Origin: Archangium violaceum
Lineage (GTDB): Bacteria; Myxococcota; Myxococcia; Myxococcales; Myxococcaceae
DNA length: 64,000 nucleotides
Assembly: GCF_016887565.1 (NCBI RefSeq)
Contig: NZ_CP069396.1
Location: 1,639,001-1,703,000, forward strand
Reading direction: 5' to 3'
Positions 1-7,729 of the stretch are shown one piece after another. The position numbers were made by a program, and so were the translations under genes. Each line of letters begins with the position of its first letter. The first letter of the stretch is position 1. The notes beneath the pieces are model-generated. The model had not been told where the DNA came from. It did no database searches and was given only the letters and a program-made list of their open reading frames with translations.

Positions 1-74
1 GGCGTGCTGCCCGCGCACCCCGCGAGCGCGGCGGCACCGAGCACTCCCCACGTCAGACGCTTCCATCCCCGCAT
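1..74 (-). CDS. Lipoprotein, N-terminus only (cut by window edge)
   Basis: Only the first 24 codons lie in the window. The start ATG (74-72) follows a good ribosome site (AGGAGAAG) about 6 bases upstream. The peptide begins MRGWKRLTWGVLGAAALAGC, a basic head, hydrophobic core and LAGC lipobox, so it should be an outer- or inner-membrane lipoprotein. It lies 49 bases downstream of a DUF4398 lipoprotein gene in the same direction. In many proteobacteria DUF4398 genes are followed by an OmpA-family lipoprotein gene, so an OmpA-like peptidoglycan-binding protein is my inference; nothing of that domain is visible here. Confidence 0.6.
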   Translation of the reverse strand, partial: MRGWKRLTWGVLGAAALAGCAGST

Positions 75-123
75 GACCTTCTCCTCTGGCATCGAGTCCT
101 CGATGCGCCTTCACGTGTGGTGG

Positions 124-486
124 CTACTGCTGCACCGGGCCCTGCTGGAGCTGCTGCACCTGCTGGCGGGCTTGATCTGCCTCGGCGCGGGCTGGTGCCT
201 CGCGTGCCAGGGCGAGCGCCAGCGCCGCGTCCGCCTCGGCGCGCTGCAGGAGGAGCGCCGCCTGCTCACGCTTGTTGCGCTCGAGCAGCTTGCGAGCCTC
301 ACGGGCCTGCTCCCGGGCCCAGCGCAGGTGTTGCGCCGCCTGCGGTACCGCCTCGGCCCCGGCCTCCTCCGCCTGGCGGATGGTGACCTCCGAGTCCACC
401 AACTGCTGTGTTGGCGCCACCCGCTGCACGCTCACGCAGCCGGCCAGACCCAGCAGCAACGCCGCGCCCACGATTGCCTTTCGCAT
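124..486 (-). CDS. DUF4398-type lipoprotein
   Basis: A 120-residue protein. The start at 486 is chosen because it puts a GGGGGAG ribosome site about 8 bases upstream and opens directly with a lipoprotein signal (MRKAIVGAALLLGLAGC); the longer reading frame to 765 has no such features. After the lipobox the chain is almost wholly alpha-helical and rich in Ala, Glu, Arg and Gln, with the A-x-x-A heptad-like spacing typical of DUF4398, ending in a Gln-rich tail. The family is periplasmic and of unknown function, often next to OmpA-like genes; a truncated lipoprotein gene follows at 74-1. Family assignment is from pattern only. Confidence 0.75.
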   Translation of the reverse strand: MRKAIVGAALLLGLAGCVSVQRVAPTQQLVDSEVTIRQAEEAGAEAVPQAAQHLRWAREQAREARKLLERNKREQAALLLQRAEADAALALALAREAPARAEADQARQQVQQLQQGPVQQ

Positions 487-678
487 CGCTCGTGACTCCC
501 CCGGTTCGGGCCGCGGGCGGGTCCTGCTTCCGCCGTCCCCATGCAGCCGTCGACGACACCGAGATGTGCACTGGGTGACGAGGCAACAAGCGCGGGCCTT
601 TGAGCGGCTGCTCGGGCTGCGAGCACACGGCCTCACGGTAAATTTGGATTCCCAGGACCTCTCCCCATCACGGCCTGC

Positions 679-695
679 CCCGCATTCCATGCGGG
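679..695. repeat. Short perfect hairpin upstream of hybrid kinase genes
   Basis: CCCGCAT at 679-685 and ATGCGGG at 689-695 form a 7-bp perfect stem with a 3-base loop, 88 bases before the first hybrid kinase gene. It could be an operator half-site pair or a leader hairpin. The rest of 487-782 shows no gene. Confidence 0.35.
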
Positions 696-782
696 TGGGG
701 TTGTCTGCCTGCTCCCGCATCACCACTGATTGGCATCTCCCGACGCCGTTGAACTGGCGGCTCACTCACCCGTGGAGGATTC

Positions 783-2015
783 GTGCGAGCAGGGGATGCG
801 CCTTCCGCCAGCGTCCTGTTGGTGGATGACCAGCCTTCCGACCTGATGGCCCTGGAGCGCCAGCTCTCCGGGTCCGGGCTGCGCGTCGTGAAGGCCACCT
901 CCGGTGAGGAGGCGCTCCGACAGCTGGATGACCAGGACTTCGCCCTCATCCTCATGGACGTCCGGATGCCGGGCCTGGACGGCTTCGAGACAGCCCGGCT
1001 CATCCGGCAGCACGAGCCCCTGCGGCGCGTGCCCCTCATCTTCCTCTCGGGTGCCTCGCGCGAGGAAGCCTCCGTGGTGAACGGGTACGCGAACGGAGCG
1101 GTGGACTACCTGCGCAAGCCGGTGGAGCCGGAGGCCCTGCGCGCCAAGGTGCGTGTCTTCGTGGACCTCTACCTCGAGCGCGAAGCGCTGCGGCGCGAGC
1201 GGGCCCAGGAGCGGCGGTTGCTCGAGGAGCGGCGCCTGGCGGTGGAGAAGGATCGCGAGCGGCTCCTGGAGGAGCTGCGCGAGGCGGTGCGCCTGCGCGA
1301 CGAGTTCCTCTCCGTGGCCAGTCATGAGCTGAAGACCCCCCTCACACCGCTCGCCCTGCGGCTGCGGCTGCTGCTGCAGGAACTGGAGGCGGAGCCGGAC
1401 AGCCCGGGGACGCGGCGCCTGCTGCGGCACCTGGAGACGGCGCGCCAGCAGGTCCGGCGGCTGACGGTGCTGGTGGACGGACTGCTGGACACCACGCACA
1501 TCACCAGCGGGCGGATCGCCCTGTGCCACGAGGAGGACGTCAATCTCGCGGCCATCGTCCGCAACGTGGCCGCCAGCTTCGAGACCCAGGCGGAGCGGGC
1601 GGGCTGCCCGATGGGGCTCGAGGTCCCCGGCCACGTTCTGGGCCGGTGGGATCCACTGCGGTTGGAGCAGGTGGTGTCGAACCTGTTGTCCAACGCCCTC
1701 AAGTTCGGCGCGGGCTCGCCCGTGCACCTGCGCGTGGAGGAGCGGGAAGGGTGGGGGCGGCTGGTGGTGCGTGACCAGGGAATCGGAATGGACGATGGCG
1801 TGCGCGCGCGTCTCTTCCGCCGGTTCGAGCGGGGCGTGTCGGAGCGGCACTACGGTGGCCTGGGTCTGGGCCTCTTCATCTCCCAGCAGATCGTCCAGGC
1901 CATGGGCGGCCGCATCCTCGTGGAGAGCACCCCGGGGCAGGGGGCCACCTTCACCGTCGAGCTGCCGTGCTCGGCCCTTCCGGAGTCGCCACCCCCGGGA
2001 CGGGGGCCGTCATGA
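783..2015 (+). CDS. Hybrid receiver-histidine kinase, cytosolic
   Basis: 410 residues from a GTG start with GGAGG just upstream (about 773-777). The N-terminal receiver domain (about 9-125) has the acidic pair at D15-D16, the phospho-acceptor D59 in LILMDVRMPG and the KP motif near 112. A charged coiled linker (130-172) leads to a HisKA domain with H181 in VASHELKTPL, then a HATPase_c domain with an N-box (LEQVVSNLLSNALKFG), a DQGIGM G1 box and a GLGLGLFI G2 box. There is no signal peptide or membrane span, so it acts in the cytosol and probably takes phosphoryl groups from another kinase. Its stop overlaps the next kinase start by 4 bases (ATGA), so the two are translationally coupled. Confidence 0.92.
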   Translation: MRAGDAPSASVLLVDDQPSDLMALERQLSGSGLRVVKATSGEEALRQLDDQDFALILMDVRMPGLDGFETARLIRQHEPLRRVPLIFLSGASREEASVVNGYANGAVDYLRKPVEPEALRAKVRVFVDLYLEREALRRERAQERRLLEERRLAVEKDRERLLEELREAVRLRDEFLSVASHELKTPLTPLALRLRLLLQELEAEPDSPGTRRLLRHLETARQQVRRLTVLVDGLLDTTHITSGRIALCHEEDVNLAAIVRNVAASFETQAERAGCPMGLEVPGHVLGRWDPLRLEQVVSNLLSNALKFGAGSPVHLRVEEREGWGRLVVRDQGIGMDDGVRARLFRRFERGVSERHYGGLGLGLFISQQIVQAMGGRILVESTPGQGATFTVELPCSALPESPPPGRGPS

Positions 2016-3553
2016 GTCCCCAGGAGCCCGGCTTACAGGAGGGCTCTCACGCGAGGCCCGGGGCATTCCAGGCGCTGCGCATGCTCGTGGTGGATGACAG
2101 CAGGTCCGACCGGCTCATGGCCATCCGCGTGCTCCGGCGGGCCTTTCCCGGCTGCGTCCTGGAGGAGGTGGAGGACGAGGCGCGGTGGAGACAGGTGCTC
2201 ACGGGCCCCCGGTTCGACGCCGCCATCATCGACTACAGGCTCCCCTGGGCCGATGGGATGGAGCTGCTGCAGTCCATCCAGCGGCGGTGGCCGGGCGTCC
2301 CCGTCCTCATGCTCAGCGGGACGGCCGACGAGAATCAGGCACTCGAGGCGGTGCAGGAGGGCCTGGAGGAGTACCTGCCCAAGACGGCCGGGTCCTACGC
2401 CCTGTTGCCGCGCTCGGTGCGCTTCGCCCTGGAGCGGGCCCGCCAGCGTCAGGCCCTCATCGAGGCGAACGAGACGTTGCACCTCGTCATCGAGGGAGTG
2501 CGCGGTCACGCCATCTTCCTGGTGGACCCGGAGGGACGCGTGCTCACGTGGAACGCGGGTGCCCAGGCCATCACGGGCTACCGCGAGGAGGAGGTGGTGG
2601 GGCGGTTCGTCAGGCCCCTGCTGGTGCCCGAGGCCTCACCGGGTGAGCGGCTCGGGCGCGAGGTGGAGGAGGCCGTGCGCCGGGGGGTGTACACGGGCGA
2701 GGGCTGGCGGCTGCGCAAGGGCGGTGGCCGCTTCTGGGCGGACATCTCCGTGAGTGCCCTGCACGGAGAAGGGGGCGCGCCGCGCGGTTTCGTCGTGGTG
2801 CTGCGGGATGTCTCGGAGCGCAAGCGGCTCGAGGAGGAGCGCAGGCAGGCCAGCGAGTTCCGCGAGCGCCTGCTGGGCATCGTCAGCCACGATCTGCGCA
2901 GTCCCTTGCAGGCCATCCTGCTGCAATCCCAGCTCCTGCCGCGCGACGTGCGCCCGGAGCCGGTGATGCGCGCCACCTCGCGCATCAGCCAGGCCGCGGA
3001 GCGCATGGGGCGGATGATCGCCGATCTGCTGGACTTCACGCGGGGACGTCTGGGCGGAGGCATCCCGGTGGAGCGCGTGCCGGGGGACTTGCTGGTCCTC
3101 GTCCGCGAGGTCACCGAGGAGCTGCGGCTGGCCCATCCCCACCGCCGCATCTCGTTCGTCGCCATGGGGGAGGGACACGGCGAGTGGGACAAGGATCGGC
3201 TCACGCAGGTGGTGCAGAACCTCGTGTCCAATGCCTTGAAGCATGGGGCGGAGGACGTGCCCGTGCGGGTGGAGATGCAGGGCGAGGAAGACCCGGTGGT
3301 GCTGTCCATCCACAACGAGGGCCGGCCCATCCCGCCCGAGCTCATGCTCCACCTGTTCGATCCGTTCCGGCGGGGGAAGGACGCTGGCGCCAGCGACAGG
3401 TTGACCACGGGCCTGGGGCTGGGCCTCTACATCGTCCAGGAGATCGTCCACGCCCACGGGGGCACCATCCACGTGACGTCCAGCGCGGAGGCGGGGACGT
3501 GCTTCACGGTGCGCCTGCCGCGTCGCCCTCTCGTGGCCGTGAGCCCGCGGTAA
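2012..3553 (+). CDS. Hybrid receiver-PAS-histidine kinase, cytosolic
   Basis: 513 residues. The ATG at 2012 is preferred over an upstream in-frame start because it overlaps the previous stop as ATGA and follows a G-rich ribosome site. Order: receiver (about 22-140, phospho-acceptor D74 in AAIIDYRLPW), a PAS/PAC sensor (about 152-275, with WNAGAQAITGY), HisKA (H293 in GIVSHDLRSPLQ) and HATPase_c (N-box VVQNLVSNALKHG; G2 box GLGLGLYIV). There is no membrane span. Two adjacent kinases, each carrying its own N-terminal receiver and no separate regulator, suggest a phosphorelay segment whose output protein is encoded elsewhere. The ligand of the PAS domain is unknown. Confidence 0.92.
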   Translation: MSPQEPGLQEGSHARPGAFQALRMLVVDDSRSDRLMAIRVLRRAFPGCVLEEVEDEARWRQVLTGPRFDAAIIDYRLPWADGMELLQSIQRRWPGVPVLMLSGTADENQALEAVQEGLEEYLPKTAGSYALLPRSVRFALERARQRQALIEANETLHLVIEGVRGHAIFLVDPEGRVLTWNAGAQAITGYREEEVVGRFVRPLLVPEASPGERLGREVEEAVRRGVYTGEGWRLRKGGGRFWADISVSALHGEGGAPRGFVVVLRDVSERKRLEEERRQASEFRERLLGIVSHDLRSPLQAILLQSQLLPRDVRPEPVMRATSRISQAAERMGRMIADLLDFTRGRLGGGIPVERVPGDLLVLVREVTEELRLAHPHRRISFVAMGEGHGEWDKDRLTQVVQNLVSNALKHGAEDVPVRVEMQGEEDPVVLSIHNEGRPIPPELMLHLFDPFRRGKDAGASDRLTTGLGLGLYIVQEIVHAHGGTIHVTSSAEAGTCFTVRLPRRPLVAVSPR

Positions 3554-3679
3554 CTCCCTCACCCTGTCACCTCTCCCTCCAGGCCCTCGGCCACCGGGGT
3601 GGGTTGTCGCTCCCTGGGTGTACCCCCAGGTTCCGTGCGACGAGGCCGTCGTCCTGATGGCCTCTGGAGGGGGGAACAC

Positions 3680-4840
3680 ATGACGACTTCATCCCATCAC
3701 CTGGCGTGGCGGAGCCATGCGCTGGCGCTGGCGCTCGCGCTCGCGGCCCTCGCCGTGCCCGCGGCGAGCCACGCCGAGAACTCCTGCCGCAAGCGCAATG
3801 CCTACGCGCAGCGCAACCTCGTCTCCGATGGCGCCGTGCCGGCGGAGCACGTCGATCCGAACCTGGTCAACCCGTGGGGCATCGCGTTCAACCCCTTCGG
3901 GGCCGTGTGGGTCTCCGACAACGCGACGGGCCTCTCGACGCTCTATGACGGCAACGGTGTTCCCCAGTCCCTCGTCGTCTCCATCCCGACGCCTCCTGGC
4001 GACACGGGCCCGGGCAACCCGACTGGCATCGTCTTCAATGGCTCCGACCAGTTCGTCGTCTCCTCGGGGGGACGCTCCGGTCCCAGCCGCTTCATCTTCG
4101 CCAGTGAGAACGGCTCCATCTCGGGCTGGTCTCCCGCCGTCGACCTCACCCACGCCATCCTCGTCGTGGACAACTCCAGGTCCGGTGCCGTCTACAAGGG
4201 CCTCGCCCTCGCGGGCACTGGCACGGGGCTCTTCCTGTACGCCACGGATTTCCGCAACGGGAAGATCGACGTCTTCAACAGCGCGTTCGCGCCGGTCACG
4301 CTCCCGGGTGCCTTCGCGGACCCGTCCATTCCCCGGGGCTTCGCGCCCTTCGGCATCCAGAACATCAACGGCAGCCTCTACGTCACCTACGCGAAGCAGG
4401 ACGAGGACAAGGAGGACGATGTGGCCGGCAGGGGGCTCGGCTTCATCAACGTCTTCGACGCGAACGGACGCCTCATCAAGCGCCTCACCTCGCGCGGCAA
4501 GCTCAATGCGCCGTGGGGGCTGGCCCTGGCGCCGGCCAGCTTTGGCAAGTTCGCCAACCGCCTGCTGGTGGGCAACTTCGGTGATGGCCTCATCAATGTC
4601 TATGATCCCGTGACGGGCCACTGGGAGGGCCGGCTGGAGCGGCCCGACGGGAGCCACGTCCGGATCGACGGTCTGTGGGGGCTGAGCTTCGGCAATGGCG
4701 TGCTGAACCAGCCCACCGACACGCTGTTCTTCACTGCGGGACCGGAGGATGAGGAGCACGGGCTGTACGGCCGGCTCGATCTGGTACGGGGCAACTGCCA
4801 TGAGCTCGCCCCGGCCGACGACGAGGACACGATGGAGTGA
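3680..4840 (+). CDS. Secreted TIGR03118-family protein
   Basis: 386 residues. The ATG at 3680 follows GGAGGGGGGAA and opens a clear signal peptide (hydrophobic ALALALALAALAVPA then ASHAE). The mature part looks like a beta-propeller: repeated stretches of the type NPWGIAFNPFGAVWVSDN, APWGLALAP and LLVGNFGDGLINVYD. This matches the conserved TIGR03118 family of secreted proteins, whose function is not known. It lies 126 bases after the kinases and before a P450 gene, with a strong hairpin in between, so co-transcription with either is unsure. Confidence 0.75.
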   Translation: MTTSSHHLAWRSHALALALALAALAVPAASHAENSCRKRNAYAQRNLVSDGAVPAEHVDPNLVNPWGIAFNPFGAVWVSDNATGLSTLYDGNGVPQSLVVSIPTPPGDTGPGNPTGIVFNGSDQFVVSSGGRSGPSRFIFASENGSISGWSPAVDLTHAILVVDNSRSGAVYKGLALAGTGTGLFLYATDFRNGKIDVFNSAFAPVTLPGAFADPSIPRGFAPFGIQNINGSLYVTYAKQDEDKEDDVAGRGLGFINVFDANGRLIKRLTSRGKLNAPWGLALAPASFGKFANRLLVGNFGDGLINVYDPVTGHWEGRLERPDGSHVRIDGLWGLSFGNGVLNQPTDTLFFTAGPEDEEHGLYGRLDLVRGNCHELAPADDEDTME

Positions 4841-4873
4841 GGACCCCGACACTGTCGCCGCGTCTCGAGTCCA

Positions 4874-4902
4874 GGCCCGGGAGTTCCGCTTGCTCCCGGG
4901 CC
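4874..4902 (+). terminator. GC-rich hairpin between TIGR03118 gene and P450 gene
   Basis: GGCCCGGGAG (4874-4883) and CTCCCGGGCC (4893-4902) form a perfect 10-bp stem with a 9-base loop. It lies 33 bases after the stop at 4840 and ends 23 bases before the P450 start. There is no T-run, so it could end transcription weakly, protect the upstream mRNA or hinder ribosome access to the P450 start. Confidence 0.5.
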
Positions 4903-4925
4903 GCGCGGCGCCCAAGCTCGAGCGC

Positions 4926-6272
4926 ATGAGCGCACCGCGAGAGCAGCTTCCCCCTGGTCCCCGAGGCATGCCCGTGCTCGGGACCCTGCTCGATTACGCG
5001 AAGGATCCGCTGGCCTTCATCACGCGGTGTGTCCGCGAGCATGGCGACGTGGTGTACTTCGACTTCCTGGGCCAGCCCACGTTCTCGCTCCAGAAACCGG
5101 AACACATCGAGCACGTGCTCGTCTCCCGGCACCGGCACTACATCAAGGACAAGCTCCAGCGCCGGCTGCTGGGGGAGCGTCTGCTGGGCAACGGGTTGCT
5201 CATCAGCGAGGGGGATTTCTGGCTGCGGCAGCGGCGGCTCATGCAGCCCGCCTTCCACCGCCAGCGCCTCGCCGCCTACGGGCGGGTGATGGTCGAGCAC
5301 TCCCAGCGCCAGCTCGCATCCTGGCGGGACGGCGAGGTTCGCGACGTCTACCCGGACATGCTGCGGCTCACGCTCGGCATCGCCGTCAAATGTCTGTTCG
5401 ACCTGGAGATGGAGGGCGAGGCGGAGTCCGTGGGCCCGTCGATCGCCCGGGTGATGGAGCACTTCGCCAGGATGCAGTCCCTGCTGCTGCCCGACTGGCT
5501 GCCCACGCCGGAGAACCTCGGCTACCGGGCGGCGGTGGACCGGCTGGACGCGCTCGTCTCCAGCCTCGTCCAGCGGCGGCGCGAGACGGGCACGGACGCG
5601 GGGGATCTGCTGTCGCTGCTGCTCCAGGTCCAGGACGAGGACGGGAGCCGGATGAGCGACCAGCAGATCCGCGATGAGGTGCTGACGCTGGTGCTCGCGG
5701 GCCACGAGACCACGGCCATCACCCTGGCCTTCTGCTGGCACCTGCTGGCCCGGCACCCGGAGGCGCAGGCGGCGCTGCACCGGGAGCTGGACTCGGTGCT
5801 GGGGGGACGGGCCCCCACGGTGGAGGACCTGCCCGCGCTGACCTTCACCGAGCACGTGGTGAAGGAGTCCCTGCGACTCTACCCGCCCGCGTGGTCGCTC
5901 AGCCGCGAGGCGCTGGAGGACGATGAGGTCGACGGCTGGCGCATCCGCGCGGGGGCGATGGTGGTGATGAATCCCTGGACGGTGCACCGGGACGCGCGCT
6001 TCTACGAGGAGCCCGAGGCCTTCCGTCCCCAGCGCTGGGCGGGTGGGTTGGAGCAGCGCCTGCCGCGCTTCGCGTGGTTCCCCTTCGGCGGAGGTCCGCG
6101 GCTGTGCATCGGCGTGGGCTTCGCGCTGATGGAGGCCCGGCTGGTACTGGCCTCGCTGGCCCAACGGTTCCGGTTCGAGCGGGTGCCCGACGACGAGGTG
6201 CAGCTGCTGCCGTCCATCACCCTGCGGCCGAAGCACGGGGTGAAGGTGCGGCTGCGCTCGCGCGCCGTGTAG
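4926..6272 (+). CDS. Cytochrome P450 monooxygenase
   Basis: 448 residues, a normal length for a soluble bacterial P450. The proline-rich start (QLPPGPRGMPVLGTLLDY) is followed by the I-helix oxygen-binding motif AGHETT (258-263), the K-helix ExxR in KESLRLYPP and the heme-thiolate loop FGGGPRLCIG with axial Cys394. The chosen ATG at 4926 has only a weak ribosome site, but upstream codons do not look like P450 sequence. By motif it resembles the CYP102/CYP4-like bacterial group that often acts on fatty acids or terpenoids; the substrate cannot be told here. No ferredoxin or reductase gene is adjacent, so electrons must come from elsewhere. Confidence 0.92.
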   Translation: MSAPREQLPPGPRGMPVLGTLLDYAKDPLAFITRCVREHGDVVYFDFLGQPTFSLQKPEHIEHVLVSRHRHYIKDKLQRRLLGERLLGNGLLISEGDFWLRQRRLMQPAFHRQRLAAYGRVMVEHSQRQLASWRDGEVRDVYPDMLRLTLGIAVKCLFDLEMEGEAESVGPSIARVMEHFARMQSLLLPDWLPTPENLGYRAAVDRLDALVSSLVQRRRETGTDAGDLLSLLLQVQDEDGSRMSDQQIRDEVLTLVLAGHETTAITLAFCWHLLARHPEAQAALHRELDSVLGGRAPTVEDLPALTFTEHVVKESLRLYPPAWSLSREALEDDEVDGWRIRAGAMVVMNPWTVHRDARFYEEPEAFRPQRWAGGLEQRLPRFAWFPFGGGPRLCIGVGFALMEARLVLASLAQRFRFERVPDDEVQLLPSITLRPKHGVKVRLRSRAV

Positions 6273-6358
6273 TGGACGGTGCACTGCCCTCGCGGGTGAT
6301 GGCCGCTCTGGCCGGCAATCCAGACACATACGGACCACCCCCATCGAGGCGCCGTTCC

Positions 6359-6898
6359 ATGCTGAACGTTCGCGCGAGCCGTCCCCTGTTGGACGGCCGT
6401 TCCGCGGTGCTGTTCACACGTCTGGGCCTGCTGTCCGTGTTATGGGCCGCCCTCGTCGAGGGAAACCCCGAGGGGCTCGTCATGGGCCTGCTGGTGGTGC
6501 CCCTGGCCGCCTGGGGGAGTCTCGTCCTCGAGCCTCCCGGTGGTATGCGAGTGAACCCGCTGGAGCTGGTCCGACTCCTGCCCCTGTGCATGTGGCTGGC
6601 GCTTCGGGGTGGACTCGACGTGGCCCGCCGCGCGCTCCACCCCCGGTTGCCGCTCTCCCCGGGCCGGTTGGAGGTGCGCAGCCGGGTGCCGCGAGGCCCC
6701 GCGCGTCTCTTCCTCAACAGCGTGGTGAGCTTCATGCCCGGCACGCTCTCGGTGGAGGCGGAGGGGGACACCCTCTGTCTGCACCTGTTGGACGCGAGCC
6801 CCGAGTCGAGGGCCGCCTCGCTCACCCTGCTTCGCCAGCTGGAGGCGCGCGTGGTGCGCGTCTTCGGTCTTCCCCCGCCGCCACGAGGTCTGCCATGA
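6359..6898 (+). CDS. mrpE: Na+/H+ antiporter subunit E (MrpE-like)
   Basis: 179 residues with two to three hydrophobic segments in the first 80 residues (GLLSVLWAALVEG, VMGLLVVPLAAWGSLVL, LVRLLPLCMWLALRGGLDVA) and the conserved later motif LFLNSVVSFMPGTLSVE plus LCLHLLD, both typical of the MnhE/PhaE family. The start at 6359 follows a GAGG site; an ATG at 6299 is a possible alternative that adds 20 residues. It overlaps the F subunit gene by 4 bases (ATGA). In known Mrp complexes E helps assemble or tune a multi-subunit Na+(K+)/H+ antiporter in the inner membrane; the A-D subunits are missing here. Confidence 0.85.
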   Translation: MLNVRASRPLLDGRSAVLFTRLGLLSVLWAALVEGNPEGLVMGLLVVPLAAWGSLVLEPPGGMRVNPLELVRLLPLCMWLALRGGLDVARRALHPRLPLSPGRLEVRSRVPRGPARLFLNSVVSFMPGTLSVEAEGDTLCLHLLDASPESRAASLTLLRQLEARVVRVFGLPPPPRGLP

Positions 6899-7194
6899 GC
6901 CTGTTCTTCGCCGGAGTGGTCGTGCTCCTGGCCCTCACCGTGCTGAGCGTCCTGTCGTGGTGGGTGCGCGCGTCCACCTCCCATGAGCGCGTGCTGGCCG
7001 CCACCTTCTCCGGCTCGTTGGGCGTGGCCCTGCTGCTGCTGCTGGCGGAGGTCGCGGAGGTGTCGGTGCTCAGGGACGCGGCGCTCGTGCTCGCGGTGCT
7101 GGGCGCCGTGACCGTCTCCACCACCGCCTCGCGTCCCCAGGTGCCGCGCTCCCAGGCCACGCGTCCCGGCGTCGCGGAGGAGCGCGCGCGATGA
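6895..7194 (+). CDS. mrpF: Mrp antiporter subunit F-like membrane protein
   Basis: 99 residues with three hydrophobic helices (residues about 2-23, 37-52 and 58-76) and a polar tail, the size and shape of MrpF. Sequence motifs are weak in this subunit, so the call leans on its place between clear E and G subunits. The start overlaps the mrpE stop (ATGA), and its own stop overlaps the mrpG start (ATGA), so the three are one translation-coupled unit. F is a small inner-membrane subunit of Mrp-type antiporters. Confidence 0.8.
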   Translation: MSLFFAGVVVLLALTVLSVLSWWVRASTSHERVLAATFSGSLGVALLLLLAEVAEVSVLRDAALVLAVLGAVTVSTTASRPQVPRSQATRPGVAEERAR

Positions 7195-7484
7195 ATCCGC
7201 TCGACCTGCTCTCCTCCGTGCTCGTGGGGCTGGGGTGCTGCTTCTTCTTCGTGGGCGCGCTGGGGCTGGTGCGCTTCCCCGATGCCCTCAGCCGCCTGAA
7301 CGCCGTGTCCAAGGCGGCCTCCGCCGGCCTGGGGTTCACGGTGCTGGGACTGCTGCTCCGGGCGGACTCCGTCTTCACCGCCCTGAAGCTGCTGTTCATC
7401 TGGGGCATCATGCTGGTGGCCTGTGCCACCAGCGGTCAGCTCGTGGGCCGCTCCGCGGTACGCGAGGAGCGGCGCGGACGCTGA
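7191..7484 (+). CDS. mrpG: Na+/H+ antiporter subunit G (MrpG)
   Basis: 97 residues with three membrane segments. The family signature is clear: GLVRFPDALSRLNAVSKAAS followed by GLGFTVLGLLL and KLLFIWGIMLVACATSGQL, as in MnhG/PhaG/YufB proteins. It is the last gene of the E-F-G unit and is convergent with a small zinc-ribbon gene 22 bases away. Together E, F and G cannot translocate ions on their own according to known Mrp biology, since the proton and sodium pathways lie in A and D. Confidence 0.9.
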   Translation: MNPLDLLSSVLVGLGCCFFFVGALGLVRFPDALSRLNAVSKAASAGLGFTVLGLLLRADSVFTALKLLFIWGIMLVACATSGQLVGRSAVREERRGR

Positions 7485-7506
7485 GGCCCGGGACGGGCCC
7501 CTCGCG

Positions 7507-7707
7507 TCACTTCTTCGGCTCTCCCACGCCCTTCATGTCGATGGGACCCTGGGAGGGGCCGAGGGGAATCGCGCACGGGTTGCACATCCAGAAGCGCAGG
7601 ATCATCCCGTTGGAGCCCTTGGCGTCGTACCAGGCGCCAAACACCTGGGGTGCCGCCTCACGCTTGCAGGTGAGGCAGACCTCTTTCTTCGCGTTCGTCT
7701 GAGCCAT
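7507..7707 (-). CDS. Small zinc-ribbon-like protein, unknown
   Basis: 66 residues, no signal peptide or membrane span. Two CxxC pairs (C11/C14 and C42/C45) are spaced as in a zinc ribbon. The rest is not recognised. The start at 7707 has only a weak purine-rich site upstream. It sits 22 bases downstream of convergent mrpG and 22 bases downstream of the C39-like peptidase gene (7730-8731), in the same direction, so it may be co-transcribed with that gene. A nucleic-acid or protein-binding role is possible but not shown. Confidence 0.7.
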   Translation of the reverse strand: MAQTNAKKEVCLTCKREAAPQVFGAWYDAKGSNGMILRFWMCNPCAIPLGPSQGPIDMKGVGEPKK

Positions 7708-7729
7708 GTCCCAAACCTAGAGGAGTGGC

